Shown here: in pieces, positions 21,515 through 30,137 of the stretch
How the letters are laid out: the number at the start of each line of letters is the position of its first letter
Position numbering within the stretch: the first letter of the stretch is position 1
Origin: [Mycobacterium] crassicus
GTDB lineage: Bacteria > Actinomycetota > Actinomycetes > Mycobacteriales > Mycobacteriaceae
Assembly: GCF_020181615.1 (NCBI RefSeq)
Contig: NZ_CP084029.1
Coordinates: forward strand, 3,299,963-3,363,962
Direction: 5' to 3'
DNA: 64,000 nt
The notes under the pieces: model-generated
The model's input: only the letters and a program-made list of their open reading frames with translations
Database searches by the model: none
What the model was told of the DNA's origin: nothing
Program-made: the position numbers and the translations under genes

Positions 21515-22420
21515 TTAGCGGATCGTGCGAACCATGTCGGCGGACATCGCACCCAGCTGCGAACTCCACGAACCCCAGCCATGATCGCCGCCGAGCGGGA
21601 AGTCGAAGTGGCCGTTTCGCCCGCCGACGGCGACGTACTGCTCGTGAAACATCCGGTTGCTGCCCTGCGCCTCCTCTGCGGCGCCGAGCATCGCGGCGGG
21701 ATCACTAGCGGTCGGGCTTTGCGGGCTGAACACCCAAATCCGGCTGTTGTTCTGTGCCAGCAGTGCGGCATGCACGTGCGGGTCATGCCATTTCCACCGG
21801 CCGAATTGCGCTGCTCCCCACATATCTTGACTGTTCACCCCACCGAACTGCGCCATGCCGGCGGTGATCGCGCCGTTCACATTGGTCCGTGATGGGTAAA
21901 GAAAGCCCGACATTGAACCGGCGTAACGGAATCGGTCGGGATGGAAGCAGGTCAACGCCATCGCCGCGTATCCGCCCTGCGAGGCGCCGACAACGGCGTG
22001 ACCGCCGGGGGCAAGGCCCCTATTGGCGGCCAACCAGTCCGGCAGTTCGCTAGACAGAAAAGTCTCCCACTGCCTACTGCCGTCGCGCTCCCAGTCGGTG
22101 TACATGCTGTAGGCACCGCCCGCAGGTGCAACCACCGAAACGCCCCTGCCGGAAAGCGTGTTCATCGCATTGCCGGCGGTGACCCAGTTGCTGACGTCGG
22201 GGCCGGCATCGAACGGGTCCAGCAGGTATACCGCGTGTGATCCGCCGGCCATGAAGGTCACCGGGATGTCGCGGCCCATCGCGGCCGACGGCACCATCAG
22301 ATTCTCTGCGCCGGCCGCATGGGCCGAGCCGACGGACCCAGGGGTCGCCGTGACGCACCCCAACCCGACCGTCAACACGGCCCCGAACAACAGCCGCAAC
22401 AACGCCGAAAGACCCTGCAT
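21515..22420 (-). CDS. Secreted MPT51/FbpC1-like antigen 85-family protein
   Basis: This 301-residue exported alpha/beta-hydrolase-fold protein is closely related to MPT51 (Rv3803c): NLMVPSAAMGRDIPV, DVSNWVTAGNAMNTL, GSMSGFLYPS and the C-terminal GHFDFP are shared. An N-terminal signal peptide spans about residues 1-36 and ends AHA. At the nucleophile elbow it reads GASQGG (Ser147), whereas MPT51 as remembered has GAAQGG and is non-catalytic. ATG 22420 has a GAGGGAG site. It is the last gene of the leftward Mce-led unit, 38 bp after the CAP-domain gene. It may bind fibronectin or sugars like MPT51, or be an active acyltransferase/esterase. Confidence 0.88.
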   Translation of the reverse strand: MQGLSALLRLLFGAVLTVGLGCVTATPGSVGSAHAAGAENLMVPSAAMGRDIPVTFMAGGSHAVYLLDPFDAGPDVSNWVTAGNAMNTLSGRGVSVVAPAGGAYSMYTDWERDGSRQWETFLSSELPDWLAANRGLAPGGHAVVGASQGGYAAMALTCFHPDRFRYAGSMSGFLYPSRTNVNGAITAGMAQFGGVNSQDMWGAAQFGRWKWHDPHVHAALLAQNNSRIWVFSPQSPTASDPAAMLGAAEEAQGSNRMFHEQYVAVGGRNGHFDFPLGGDHGWGSWSSQLGAMSADMVRTIR

Positions 22421-22458
22421 TGCTCCCTCACTCACCTTTCGCACGATCAACTCGCGCT

Positions 22459-23109
22459 CTACTTCGGCAACAACGAAGACGGCGGGTAGACGCCCCGCAG
22501 AATCCAGGCCCACCAGCTGTTCCCGAACTCGAGTTCGTCGCTGGCGTCGTAGTCGGGGCTGGGATCGAGCGGAATATTCTGTCCAGCGGTGTCGACAGGG
22601 TCCTGTGGCTGCCCGTACACCGCCACCACAACGGTGCGATCCATCCGGTTTTCCGACCACACCCCGATTTGACTGTTGGCACAGTCGGACATGACGGCGA
22701 ACGACGCCGGGTCGTAATACCACCGGTTGATCAGGTCAACGCCGCTGATCGCTATCGCGGGGTGGATCGCCACCGTCTCGGCCACCTGACCGCGGTAACC
22801 GGCGGCGTTGGCGCGGTCTTGAGCGGTCGACCCATCTGATCCGATGTCGCCGTCGAGACTGCGGTTGTCGCGCAAATCGTTGGCGTGCCACTGGGCGGCT
22901 CGTTGCAGTTGCGGACTGATCCTGACGTCGTTGGTGCAGCCAGCCTGATGCTGGATGGTGAAGACGTTGGCGACCACCCCGTCGTTGAGGCGTTTGTTGT
23001 TCGGTATGAGCGTGTTGTTGTCGTTGTCGGCGTGTAGGACGGGCGTGCCCAGAAATGCCCCAGCGGCAACAACCGCCAGAGCCGGCAGGGCCAGAGGCTG
23101 ATACAGCAT
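22459..23109 (-). CDS. Secreted CAP-domain (SCP/PR1-like) protein
   Basis: This 216-residue exported protein has a signal peptide over about residues 1-25 (LALPALAVVAAGAFLGTP) and a bacterial CAP domain: NDVRISPQLQRAAQWHANDLRDN, then AETVAIH and DPASFAVMSDCANSQIGVW. ATG 23109 is chosen because GAGGAG lies about 8 bp upstream; an ATG at 23124 would add five residues without a ribosome site. Bacterial CAP proteins bind lipids or sterol-like ligands or act at the envelope. Its place directly after the Mce-associated genes suggests an extracytoplasmic role in substrate capture. Confidence 0.83.
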   Translation of the reverse strand: MLYQPLALPALAVVAAGAFLGTPVLHADNDNNTLIPNNKRLNDGVVANVFTIQHQAGCTNDVRISPQLQRAAQWHANDLRDNRSLDGDIGSDGSTAQDRANAAGYRGQVAETVAIHPAIAISGVDLINRWYYDPASFAVMSDCANSQIGVWSENRMDRTVVVAVYGQPQDPVDTAGQNIPLDPSPDYDASDELEFGNSWWAWILRGVYPPSSLLPK

Positions 23110-23126
23110 TTTCGATCTCCTCATCG

Positions 23127-23540
23127 TCAGGGGGCGGGAACGGGCGGCGGACGATAATGTGCTGCCGAGTTGCGCAGCTGCCAGATTTGCTCGGGGCACA
23201 GTTCGTTGACTGCGCGGTCAATCAGATACGACGCCTGGAAGACGTCGGAGGTGTTGATATCGCCCTGCACGTCGACTATCAGCTGGGCGTAACCGCGGCC
23301 TTGAGATACCTTGTCGCAGATGCCGTATCCGTAATTCAGGGCTGCGTCGGCGCTAGCGAAGCCATAACCGGGCCGCGCCGCGATCTGGATCAGATAGGCC
23401 AGTTTCTTGTCCCCCTCAACATCGGCCCGTGCATCCGGCGTGATCGCCGCGAAGGCGAATAGCGCCGCCCACCCGAAAGCCGCACCCGCCAGCGACTTTC
23501 CCAGCGTGCGAAGGATTACCGATAGGCGCTGCATCATCAT
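23127..23540 (-). CDS. Secreted DUF732-family protein
   Basis: This 137-residue exported protein has a signal sequence over about residues 1-39 (ending DARA), then a DUF732-like domain with two cysteines (YGICDKV and NELCPEQ) that probably form a disulfide. The GYGFASADAALNYGYGICDKV segment is characteristic of this mycobacterial family. Function unknown. It starts 7 bp after the second Mce-associated gene and is followed 17 bp later by the CAP gene, so it is part of the same transcript. MMMQ at the N-terminus leaves the exact start open by up to two codons. Confidence 0.82.
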   Translation of the reverse strand: MMMQRLSVILRTLGKSLAGAAFGWAALFAFAAITPDARADVEGDKKLAYLIQIAARPGYGFASADAALNYGYGICDKVSQGRGYAQLIVDVQGDINTSDVFQASYLIDRAVNELCPEQIWQLRNSAAHYRPPPVPAP

Positions 23541-23547
23541 GGCCGGA

Positions 23548-24171
23548 TCACACCGGGTCGAATTGAGAGATCAGCCAGCGGCCGTCGACCTTGTCGAGTG
23601 TGACCCGAACGCTGGAGGCGGTGTTGGTCGGCGCATCCTGGCCGATGGTCACCAGCTGGTTGACGAACAGGAGGGCGACTGCGTGGCGGTCGGTCGACGA
23701 CACCGACGCGGCCGCGGGAACGGTGGCCACCGCTGAGATTTTTTTCTGCTTCGCCCCGGGGATCACCACGTCGTGCGTCAACAACGTGTAGGCGTCCAAA
23801 AACGGGCCGGTGAGTCGACCTCGGGCGGCCGCAAGGTCCGTTTCCACCGTGTCGGGCTTATACGACAGCAGCGCGATGGTGCCGTCGGTGGCGGCCCGCA
23901 CGGATTCCGTGGCGGGCGCCTGCGCGTTGCGAACCGAGCCGTCCTGCCATTTCAGCAAACCCGCCGCCGCCAGCAGCAGCAGCAGTGCGGGCAGCACCCC
24001 GTAGGTGAGCACGTACGCCGGAAGGGGGCGGCGCCTCGACTCCGGCAGTCGGTCCTGCTGGGCTGACTCGTCGACGCCGGCGCACGCTTCGATGACCGGG
24101 GTCTCGTCCCGCACATTGACCGCGGCGGTATCGGTGGAGCCATTGCGGCGGCCGGACCTCAGTAACCTCAT
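23548..24171 (-). CDS. Mce-associated membrane protein (Mam), second
   Basis: This 207-residue protein has a cytosolic N-terminal stretch of about 50 residues, one transmembrane helix (VLTYGVLPALLLLLAAAGLL, about 53-72) and an outside domain with an NTF2-like fold pattern ending VDGRWLISQFDPV, as in Mam proteins encoded after mceF. These stabilise or bridge the Mce complex in characterised systems. Its ATG overlaps the stop of the first Mam gene by 4 bp. Confidence 0.87.
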   Translation of the reverse strand: MRLLRSGRRNGSTDTAAVNVRDETPVIEACAGVDESAQQDRLPESRRRPLPAYVLTYGVLPALLLLLAAAGLLKWQDGSVRNAQAPATESVRAATDGTIALLSYKPDTVETDLAAARGRLTGPFLDAYTLLTHDVVIPGAKQKKISAVATVPAAASVSSTDRHAVALLFVNQLVTIGQDAPTNTASSVRVTLDKVDGRWLISQFDPV

Positions 24172-24818
24172 GGCACAAACCCCACATTCGAGATCTTCAG
24201 TTGATCGTCGACTTTCTGCACCGACATCCGCATCCGCCAGGCTCGCGGAATCTCGTCGGGCACCCCTGCGTACGACACCTGCACGGTCACGGCCACCAGG
24301 ACTTGGGCCGTGTCGCCGGTCTCCGATTCCAGCCCGGCCTCGGTGACCTCGCCCACCGAGGTCGACTTGAATTTGTTGACGAGGTCGATGAACGGCTGTG
24401 ACCTTTGGGCGAAGTCGTCGTAGAACTTGCCGGTCGCGCCGTCCATAATGCGATGCACATCAGCGTCCGCGTGCTGCCAGTCAATCGTCGTCAAATTCAG
24501 CGCGCCCTGTCGGGCAACCTGCAGGTATTGACTTCGCTGGACCTGCACCTCATGCGACTGGTAAGCCCGAAAACCCAGCCATCCCACCAGTACCGCCAGC
24601 GCGACGACGGCGGTCAGACCGCACAGCATCGCGTGCCGGGGCCCGACCAGCTGCGTTCTGGACTGCGCGGCCGCCGCGTCAGTTGCGTCGGCTAACTCGG
24701 ATTCACCAACGCCCTCTTCGGCGGCTTCGAGAGACGCCGCATCCTCGGCAGCTTCGGTGGACTCGGCATCCTGGATGTCCTCGACGTCGTGGTCCAGCAT
24801 CAGTTCAGCCATTCGCAT
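24168..24818 (-). CDS. Mce-associated membrane protein (Mam), first
   Basis: This 216-residue protein has a very acidic cytosolic N-terminus (DVEDIQDAESTEAAEDA and similar, about residues 10-60), one transmembrane helix (AMLCGLTAVVALAVLVGWLGF) and an external domain ending RMRMSVQKVDDQLKISNVGFVP. This is the standard mce-distal Mam architecture. ATG 24818 is favoured because AGGA lies 5 bp upstream; ATG 24812 is an alternative. It lies 46 bp after mceF. Confidence 0.87.
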   Translation of the reverse strand: MRMAELMLDHDVEDIQDAESTEAAEDAASLEAAEEGVGESELADATDAAAAQSRTQLVGPRHAMLCGLTAVVALAVLVGWLGFRAYQSHEVQVQRSQYLQVARQGALNLTTIDWQHADADVHRIMDGATGKFYDDFAQRSQPFIDLVNKFKSTSVGEVTEAGLESETGDTAQVLVAVTVQVSYAGVPDEIPRAWRMRMSVQKVDDQLKISNVGFVP

Positions 24819-24864
24819 ACCGTCCTGTGTTCGTGGTGGTCGATAAGGAATTCCGCCATCGCGA

Positions 24865-26322
24865 TCAGCCTCCCGGCGGCAGCAGCATCGTTTGCCATGT
24901 TTTGTCCTTCTGCACCGTTTGGGCCAAGTCGGATTGGGTGTACTGGCGCCCGTCGGGCCCGACATAGGTCTCGGTAGCCGGGTTGTATTCGGCGGCGGCA
25001 ACCGGTGGTGGCGCCGGCTTGGGTGAACCCGTTGCCCCCAGCACACCTGGCGGTAGCTCGGGTATGTCCTGGCCGGAGAAGGTGGCGTTCGGATCGCCTT
25101 TCCAGTTGAAACCGTCGTTGATCGGCACATACTCCGCATCGCCTTCGCACACCTCTACCAAAGCGGCGCGTTTGCCGGGCTTTCCCGCGCACGGGGTGTT
25201 GCGCGCGCCGCGCACACCGGTAAGGGCCGAGTCCTGCGGGATTCGGCAGTACAGCTCGCCGGGTGCACGTTCCGGGTAGTCCTCAAGCGAGGCATCCCGT
25301 CGCTGCTGGGCCGGCAGGAACCCGGTAGTGCACGGTGGCGGCACGTTGAAATTGAGGTTGAAGCTCAGGTAACCGCCCCGGTAGGCCTGTTTGGTGTTGA
25401 CGTTGGCGACGATCCCAGCTGATTCGTCGGCGACGACCTGGGGCAAAAAGACCAGCATTTGTTCGATGTTGCTGTGATAGGTGAGGGCGACCTGGCTGGG
25501 GCTGACCAAATTGGCCAGCATGACGGGCAGGGTGGGTTGTAGGCGCTCGACCAGTCGGCGGGCCTCGCCGAGCGGCGGGCCGCCGGCTTCGATGACGCCG
25601 GCGACGGCATCGTCGTGGGTCTGCAACTCGCGGGTCACCGTAGCCAGCCGTGTCGCCCACGTCCGAATCGCATCCGACGTTTCGGTCTGCGAATCGAGCA
25701 CGGGCTTCGAATTGTCGATCAGGGCTAGTAGCGGATCTAGATTTTCGCGGGCGTCGATCGACAGATCGGTGACGCCTTTGACGAGCCTGGAAAGCTCCGG
25801 GCCGAGCCCGCCCACCGCGGTGTACGACTCATCGACAACGGTCTTGAGGTTGTCCCGGGGCACCGCCCGCAGGCCGACGTTGGCGGCGTCGAGTAACGAG
25901 TTGACGTCGGGCGGCACCGACGTGTCTTTCAGCGCGACCACGTCACCGTTCTTCAATGGCGGCGAGGTGTCGTTGCGCGGCAGTAACTCGAGGTACTGCT
26001 CCCCGATCGCCGACTGGCTGTGTACCTCGGCCTTGAGTTCCGACGGGATGTCGATGCCGGACTTCAGCGACAGTACGGCCACCACCCCGGTGTCGGTCAG
26101 CTTCACGGACTGCACCGCGCCCACCTCGAAGCCGCGGTAGGTGACATTGCTGGTGTTGTACAGGCCGCCGGTCCGGGGCAATTGCACCGTTACGGTGTAG
26201 CGGCCCACACCGAACCACTTGGCCGGCAATTTCATGAAATGCAGGGACATCAGCGTGAGCACGGCCAGCGTGATCACTGCGAAGGCGGCGAGCCGGATTA
26301 CCGTCGTTCGGTTCAGATGCAT
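24865..26322 (-). CDS. mceF: Mce family protein MceF
   Basis: This 485-residue member is the last of the six Mce subunits. An N-terminal membrane anchor (VIRLAAFAVITLAVLTLMSLHF) is followed by the MlaD/MCE domain (YTVTVQLPRTGGLYNTSNVTYRGFEVGAVQSVKL), a long helical region and a Pro-rich C-terminus ending in LPPGG. The six proteins form a heterohexameric needle that shuttles lipids across the periplasm. The ATG begins 1 bp after the mceE stop. Two cysteine pairs lie in the C-terminal third, typical for MceF. Confidence 0.94.
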   Translation of the reverse strand: MHLNRTTVIRLAAFAVITLAVLTLMSLHFMKLPAKWFGVGRYTVTVQLPRTGGLYNTSNVTYRGFEVGAVQSVKLTDTGVVAVLSLKSGIDIPSELKAEVHSQSAIGEQYLELLPRNDTSPPLKNGDVVALKDTSVPPDVNSLLDAANVGLRAVPRDNLKTVVDESYTAVGGLGPELSRLVKGVTDLSIDARENLDPLLALIDNSKPVLDSQTETSDAIRTWATRLATVTRELQTHDDAVAGVIEAGGPPLGEARRLVERLQPTLPVMLANLVSPSQVALTYHSNIEQMLVFLPQVVADESAGIVANVNTKQAYRGGYLSFNLNFNVPPPCTTGFLPAQQRRDASLEDYPERAPGELYCRIPQDSALTGVRGARNTPCAGKPGKRAALVEVCEGDAEYVPINDGFNWKGDPNATFSGQDIPELPPGVLGATGSPKPAPPPVAAAEYNPATETYVGPDGRQYTQSDLAQTVQKDKTWQTMLLPPGG

Positions 26323-26323
26323 G

Positions 26324-27481
26324 CTAGGGCCCTTGGTCCCAGTGGTACGGAATCGTAAGTGGATTGCCCAGATTGAAGTGGCCACCCGCCATGCACGGGC
26401 TGGGGTACTGCCCGATGGTGCGGCCCCACTGCAACTCCAGTTCGGTCAGGTCGCACTCCCACTTGGTGCCGGTAAAAAAGCCCTGATCCATCCGACTGAG
26501 CGTGAGGTCGAAGATCGAGGTCAGGTTGGCGTAGTCACCGCGTTGCCATTTTTCGAGGGTTTCGTTCGGGAACGGGAAGGTGGGAAGCAGCCCAAGCGCG
26601 CGGGTCAGGGCGGGGCCGGCGTTGGCCAGCGACTCCAGCACCGGCCCGACCTGCTTGAATTCCTTGACCAGGTTGTCTTTGCTTTCGTTGACGGTGACAG
26701 TGGTCAGGGCGCTGAACTTACCGAGCTGGTCGGCCGCATCGACGAGGGTGCCCCGCTCGTTGTTCAACACCGCGAGCGCGTCCGGGATGGCCTTGACCGC
26801 CCGATCCAGGACCGGTTGCTGGTCGGCAATCTTTCCGACTATGCGGTTCAGGCCCTCGGTGGCGGCGATGATGTCACCGGACTGGTCGTTAAGGTTTGCG
26901 GCAAAGACGTCCAGCTGTTGGACCAGGCTGCGCAGATCCTGCTCTCGACCGCGAAACGCCGTGCTCAATGCCGCGTTGATGTCGCCCAATTGGCCCAGCC
27001 CGCCACCATTGAGCACCAGCGACAGCATCGCCAGCGTCTGCTCGACAGTCGGGTAGGCCCCCGCACGGGACAGTGGAATGAGCGATCCGTTGCGCAGTCT
27101 GCCTTGCGGCGGTTCGCTTGTCGGCGGCGCCAGTTCGATGTGCAACGAACCGAATATGGTGGTCATGCCGATCTTGACGGCGGCGTTGGCGGGCAGGTCG
27201 ACATCGCCATCGAGGCGCATGGTCAACAACGCATGTTTGCCCTGAAGTTCGATTTTCGACACATGACCGACCGTCACGTCGCCGACCCGCACCCGCGAAT
27301 TCTCTTGGATGTTACTGACATCAGGCATCTGCGCCTGGATCGTGAACGCGCCGGGGCCATTTCCCTGGGTGCCCGGCAGCGGCAGCGAATTCAACCCCCG
27401 CCAGCCGCAACCAGATGTCCCGACTGCGATCACGATCATCGTCAGGCCCGCCATCGCGCGGTGCCGCCAACCGAATCTCAT
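26324..27481 (-). CDS. mceE: Mce family lipoprotein MceE
   Basis: This 385-residue lipoprotein of the LprK/LprN type has signal peptide MIVIAVGTSGC with the lipidated cysteine at about residue 25, followed by the family hallmark GWRGLNSLPLPGT. The MCE domain reads MPDVSNIQENSRVRVGDVTVGHV, then comes a helical segment rich in heptads. It anchors the complex to the membrane outer face. Start ATG overlaps the mceD stop by 4 bp. Confidence 0.95.
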   Translation of the reverse strand: MRFGWRHRAMAGLTMIVIAVGTSGCGWRGLNSLPLPGTQGNGPGAFTIQAQMPDVSNIQENSRVRVGDVTVGHVSKIELQGKHALLTMRLDGDVDLPANAAVKIGMTTIFGSLHIELAPPTSEPPQGRLRNGSLIPLSRAGAYPTVEQTLAMLSLVLNGGGLGQLGDINAALSTAFRGREQDLRSLVQQLDVFAANLNDQSGDIIAATEGLNRIVGKIADQQPVLDRAVKAIPDALAVLNNERGTLVDAADQLGKFSALTTVTVNESKDNLVKEFKQVGPVLESLANAGPALTRALGLLPTFPFPNETLEKWQRGDYANLTSIFDLTLSRMDQGFFTGTKWECDLTELELQWGRTIGQYPSPCMAGGHFNLGNPLTIPYHWDQGP

Positions 27482-28800
27482 CGGATACCTCCAGCGGGCA
27501 GCATCATGCCGGGCAGACCGGCCGCAGGATCGGTGGCAACCGTCTCGGTGGTCGGCGCCTCAGCCGCCAACGGCGGCTGCAGGGCCGGTACGGCGGCGGG
27601 CGGCGGCGAATCTTGCACCGGCGGAACGAAATCAGGTCGCATCCGGTTCTCGCTGTAGGTGACTTCATTGGGCCTGGCCTGCGGTCCGACATAGAAGTTC
27701 TCCCCCAGCGGGAGGAAGTTGTACTGGCGGTTCTTCACAATCGGCGCCAGATACTGCACACAGAGCTTCGAGGCTTGGTCGAAATTCAACCGGGATGCGG
27801 CCTGTACTGCACCGCAGAAGAATTCGATCGGATTATTGAAGTTACTGGCCGCCATCACCCCGGTCAGCGAACCGTTGGCCGGCTCGTAGATGGCATTGAA
27901 GTTGGATATCGTCGTCGGGGCGAGGTGCAAGACCCGTTTGATGTCGCCGAGGCTTTCGACAACCGCGCTGCTGACCGACGCCAACTTGTCTGACGTGGTG
28001 CCCAGCGCCTCGCGGTTTTCGGCGACGAAGCTCTGCACGTCACCGACAACGGCATTGAGGTTCTCGACTGCCCGACCGACCTTGTTCGGGTCATCGGCCA
28101 GCAGCGTCGAAACCTCGGCCAGGTTGCGGTTCAGCTGACTGAGCAGGCTGCTGCTGTCGCGCAGCGCCGACACCAGCGTCGACAGGCTCTTAATAGTGCC
28201 GAAGACATCTTTGCTGTGATCCCCGAGCGCCGAAACCGCCTGCGAGAGTTTGACGATGCTGTCGCGGATATCGCCGCCTTGCCCGCGCAGGTTGTCGGCG
28301 GTGGTGTTGATGAGTTCACCCAGTGTGCTCACACCGCCCGGCTCGGTCGGCTGGAGTAATTCGGTCAGCCGCACAAGTTGGGCGCGGATGTCATCCCACT
28401 CCACCGGCACCGCGGTGCGATTTTCTGGGATGACCGCCCCGTTGCGCATCGTTGGGCCGCCGGTGTAGGGCGGGGTCAGCTGGATGGCCCGGCCGGTTAC
28501 CAGCTGCGGCGACAGGATCGCAGCTTTGGCCTCGGCGGGGACTTTGTACTTGCGGTCGAACCAGAACGTGATCCTCGACCGCAACGGCTGCGGTTCGATC
28601 TTGCTGACCTTGCCGACCGGCACCCCCCGGATGCGCACGTCGTCGCCGACAAACAACCCGCTGCTGTTGTCGAAGTAGCCGACCACCGTCGTTCGGGTGA
28701 TCCGATCGAGGCCTCGCACCGCGGCGGATCCCCCGATGACGACCACCAGCGCCAAGGCAGCGAGTGAGACAACCCGATGCTTTCGCGGCCATCCGATCAC
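27478..28800 (-). CDS. mceD: Mce family protein MceD
   Basis: This 440-residue Mce subunit starts at a GTG that overlaps the mceC stop (GTGA). An N-terminal anchor (VVSLAALALVVVIGGSAAV) precedes the MCE domain (VVGYFDNSSGLFVGDDVRIRGVPVGKVSKIEP), then long alpha-helical repeats and a Pro/Ala-rich C-terminal tail (PPPAAVPALQPPLAAEAP). Tail and length fit MceD proteins. Confidence 0.94.
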   Translation of the reverse strand: MIGWPRKHRVVSLAALALVVVIGGSAAVRGLDRITRTTVVGYFDNSSGLFVGDDVRIRGVPVGKVSKIEPQPLRSRITFWFDRKYKVPAEAKAAILSPQLVTGRAIQLTPPYTGGPTMRNGAVIPENRTAVPVEWDDIRAQLVRLTELLQPTEPGGVSTLGELINTTADNLRGQGGDIRDSIVKLSQAVSALGDHSKDVFGTIKSLSTLVSALRDSSSLLSQLNRNLAEVSTLLADDPNKVGRAVENLNAVVGDVQSFVAENREALGTTSDKLASVSSAVVESLGDIKRVLHLAPTTISNFNAIYEPANGSLTGVMAASNFNNPIEFFCGAVQAASRLNFDQASKLCVQYLAPIVKNRQYNFLPLGENFYVGPQARPNEVTYSENRMRPDFVPPVQDSPPPAAVPALQPPLAAEAPTTETVATDPAAGLPGMMLPAGGIR

Positions 28801-30137
28801 GGTCGGCCTCCCGTCTGCTCCGACGGCGCCGGCTCACCCGGGGCGGGCACGTACACCGGCGACGGCCCCGGCAGCGGCGAACCCAGTCCCGGTGGCGCCG
28901 GCGCGGGCGGGCCCGGTGGTGGGCCTCCGGGCGGCGCCGCCGGCGGCTCTGCGCGGTACGGGTAGCAACCCGTGCCCCAACCACATGGACTGTCCTCCGG
29001 GTTGCCGGTGATCGCGTCCGGCAGATACACCCGCGGGTTGCCGCCCTGGCCGGTCCGCGGATACGGCACCGGCAGCGGCGGGGTTCCCGGCTGGCCGATC
29101 TGCGGGTCGACCAGCTGCGACGGCATCAACGTGGCCGGGTCCAAACCCAGATCGGAGAATGCCGACTCGACGTATGGTTGGACGAACTGCCCCGGGAAGA
29201 GGTTGACCACGTAGGCATTGAAGAACGGGCCCGACGAAAGCGCCTCACCAAGCGACAAAATGTAGGTGCCGAGCCCCCGGATGGCTTGTTGGACACGCTC
29301 TTTGCGCTGGTCGATGATCGCCAGGACGCCGTTGAGCCTGTCCAGCGCCGGGCGTAACTGCTGCCGATTCTCGGCGATGAATCCCTTCAGTTGCAGCGAC
29401 GCCGCCGAGATGTTGTTGGTGATCTGATCCAACGCCGCACTTTGCGTCCGCAGCTGTGCCAGCAACGCATTGGTGTCGCGCACCAGACTCACCACCTGAT
29501 CTGCGCGCTTGGCCAGCACCCCGGTGGCCTTGGCCGCGTTGTCCAGCAGGTTGCGCAATTGGCTGTCGCGGGTGTCCAGAGTTTGGGCAAATCGCGCCAC
29601 ACCCTGCACCGCTTTTTTGACGTCGGGCGGGGTATCGGAGAAGGTCTCCGCGACGGTCGCCAACGAGTCGGACAACTGGTCGGTATTCAGCCCGCTCACG
29701 GTGCTGGCCAAGTCGCCCAGGGCCTCCGGCAGCTGGTAGGGCGACACCGTACGGTCGATTGGGATCGCGCCGACCAGCCGTCCGTCGCCACGCGGTGTGA
29801 CGTCGACCATCTTGGTGCCCAACAGCCCCTTGGTTTTTATCGCCGCTTCGGTGCGGTCCCCCAGATGGATGTTCTTGGCGACGGTGAACTTGACCAGCAC
29901 ACCGGGTCCGTCGAGTGCGATGCTGGAGACCTTGCCCACCGAGTAGCCCGAGACCTCCACTCCGGCGCCGGTGAACAGCCCACCGGCGTCGGCGAAATAG
30001 CCGGAGACGGTTCTCGTCTGATTGACCAGCGGCAGGCTGCCGAACTGCAGCGCTCCGACGATAGCCACGGCGATTACCGCGATGCCGACGGCACCGACGG
30101 CCAGCGGGCTGCGTTCAGAGAACGATTTCCCTTTCAT
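28797..30137 (-). CDS. mceC: Mce family protein MceC
   Basis: This 446-residue Mce subunit has an anchor helix at about residues 14-32 (AVGAVGIAVIAVAIVGAL), an MCE domain with TVSGYFADAGGLFTGAGVEVSGYSVGKV, then the helical tunnel-forming region. The last 70 residues are almost all Pro, Gly and Ala (PPGGPPPGPPAPAPPG), a trait of MceC. ATG 30137 overlaps the mceB stop; an upstream in-frame GTG at 30149 would lie within mceB and is less likely. Confidence 0.94.
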   Translation of the reverse strand: MKGKSFSERSPLAVGAVGIAVIAVAIVGALQFGSLPLVNQTRTVSGYFADAGGLFTGAGVEVSGYSVGKVSSIALDGPGVLVKFTVAKNIHLGDRTEAAIKTKGLLGTKMVDVTPRGDGRLVGAIPIDRTVSPYQLPEALGDLASTVSGLNTDQLSDSLATVAETFSDTPPDVKKAVQGVARFAQTLDTRDSQLRNLLDNAAKATGVLAKRADQVVSLVRDTNALLAQLRTQSAALDQITNNISAASLQLKGFIAENRQQLRPALDRLNGVLAIIDQRKERVQQAIRGLGTYILSLGEALSSGPFFNAYVVNLFPGQFVQPYVESAFSDLGLDPATLMPSQLVDPQIGQPGTPPLPVPYPRTGQGGNPRVYLPDAITGNPEDSPCGWGTGCYPYRAEPPAAPPGGPPPGPPAPAPPGLGSPLPGPSPVYVPAPGEPAPSEQTGGRP

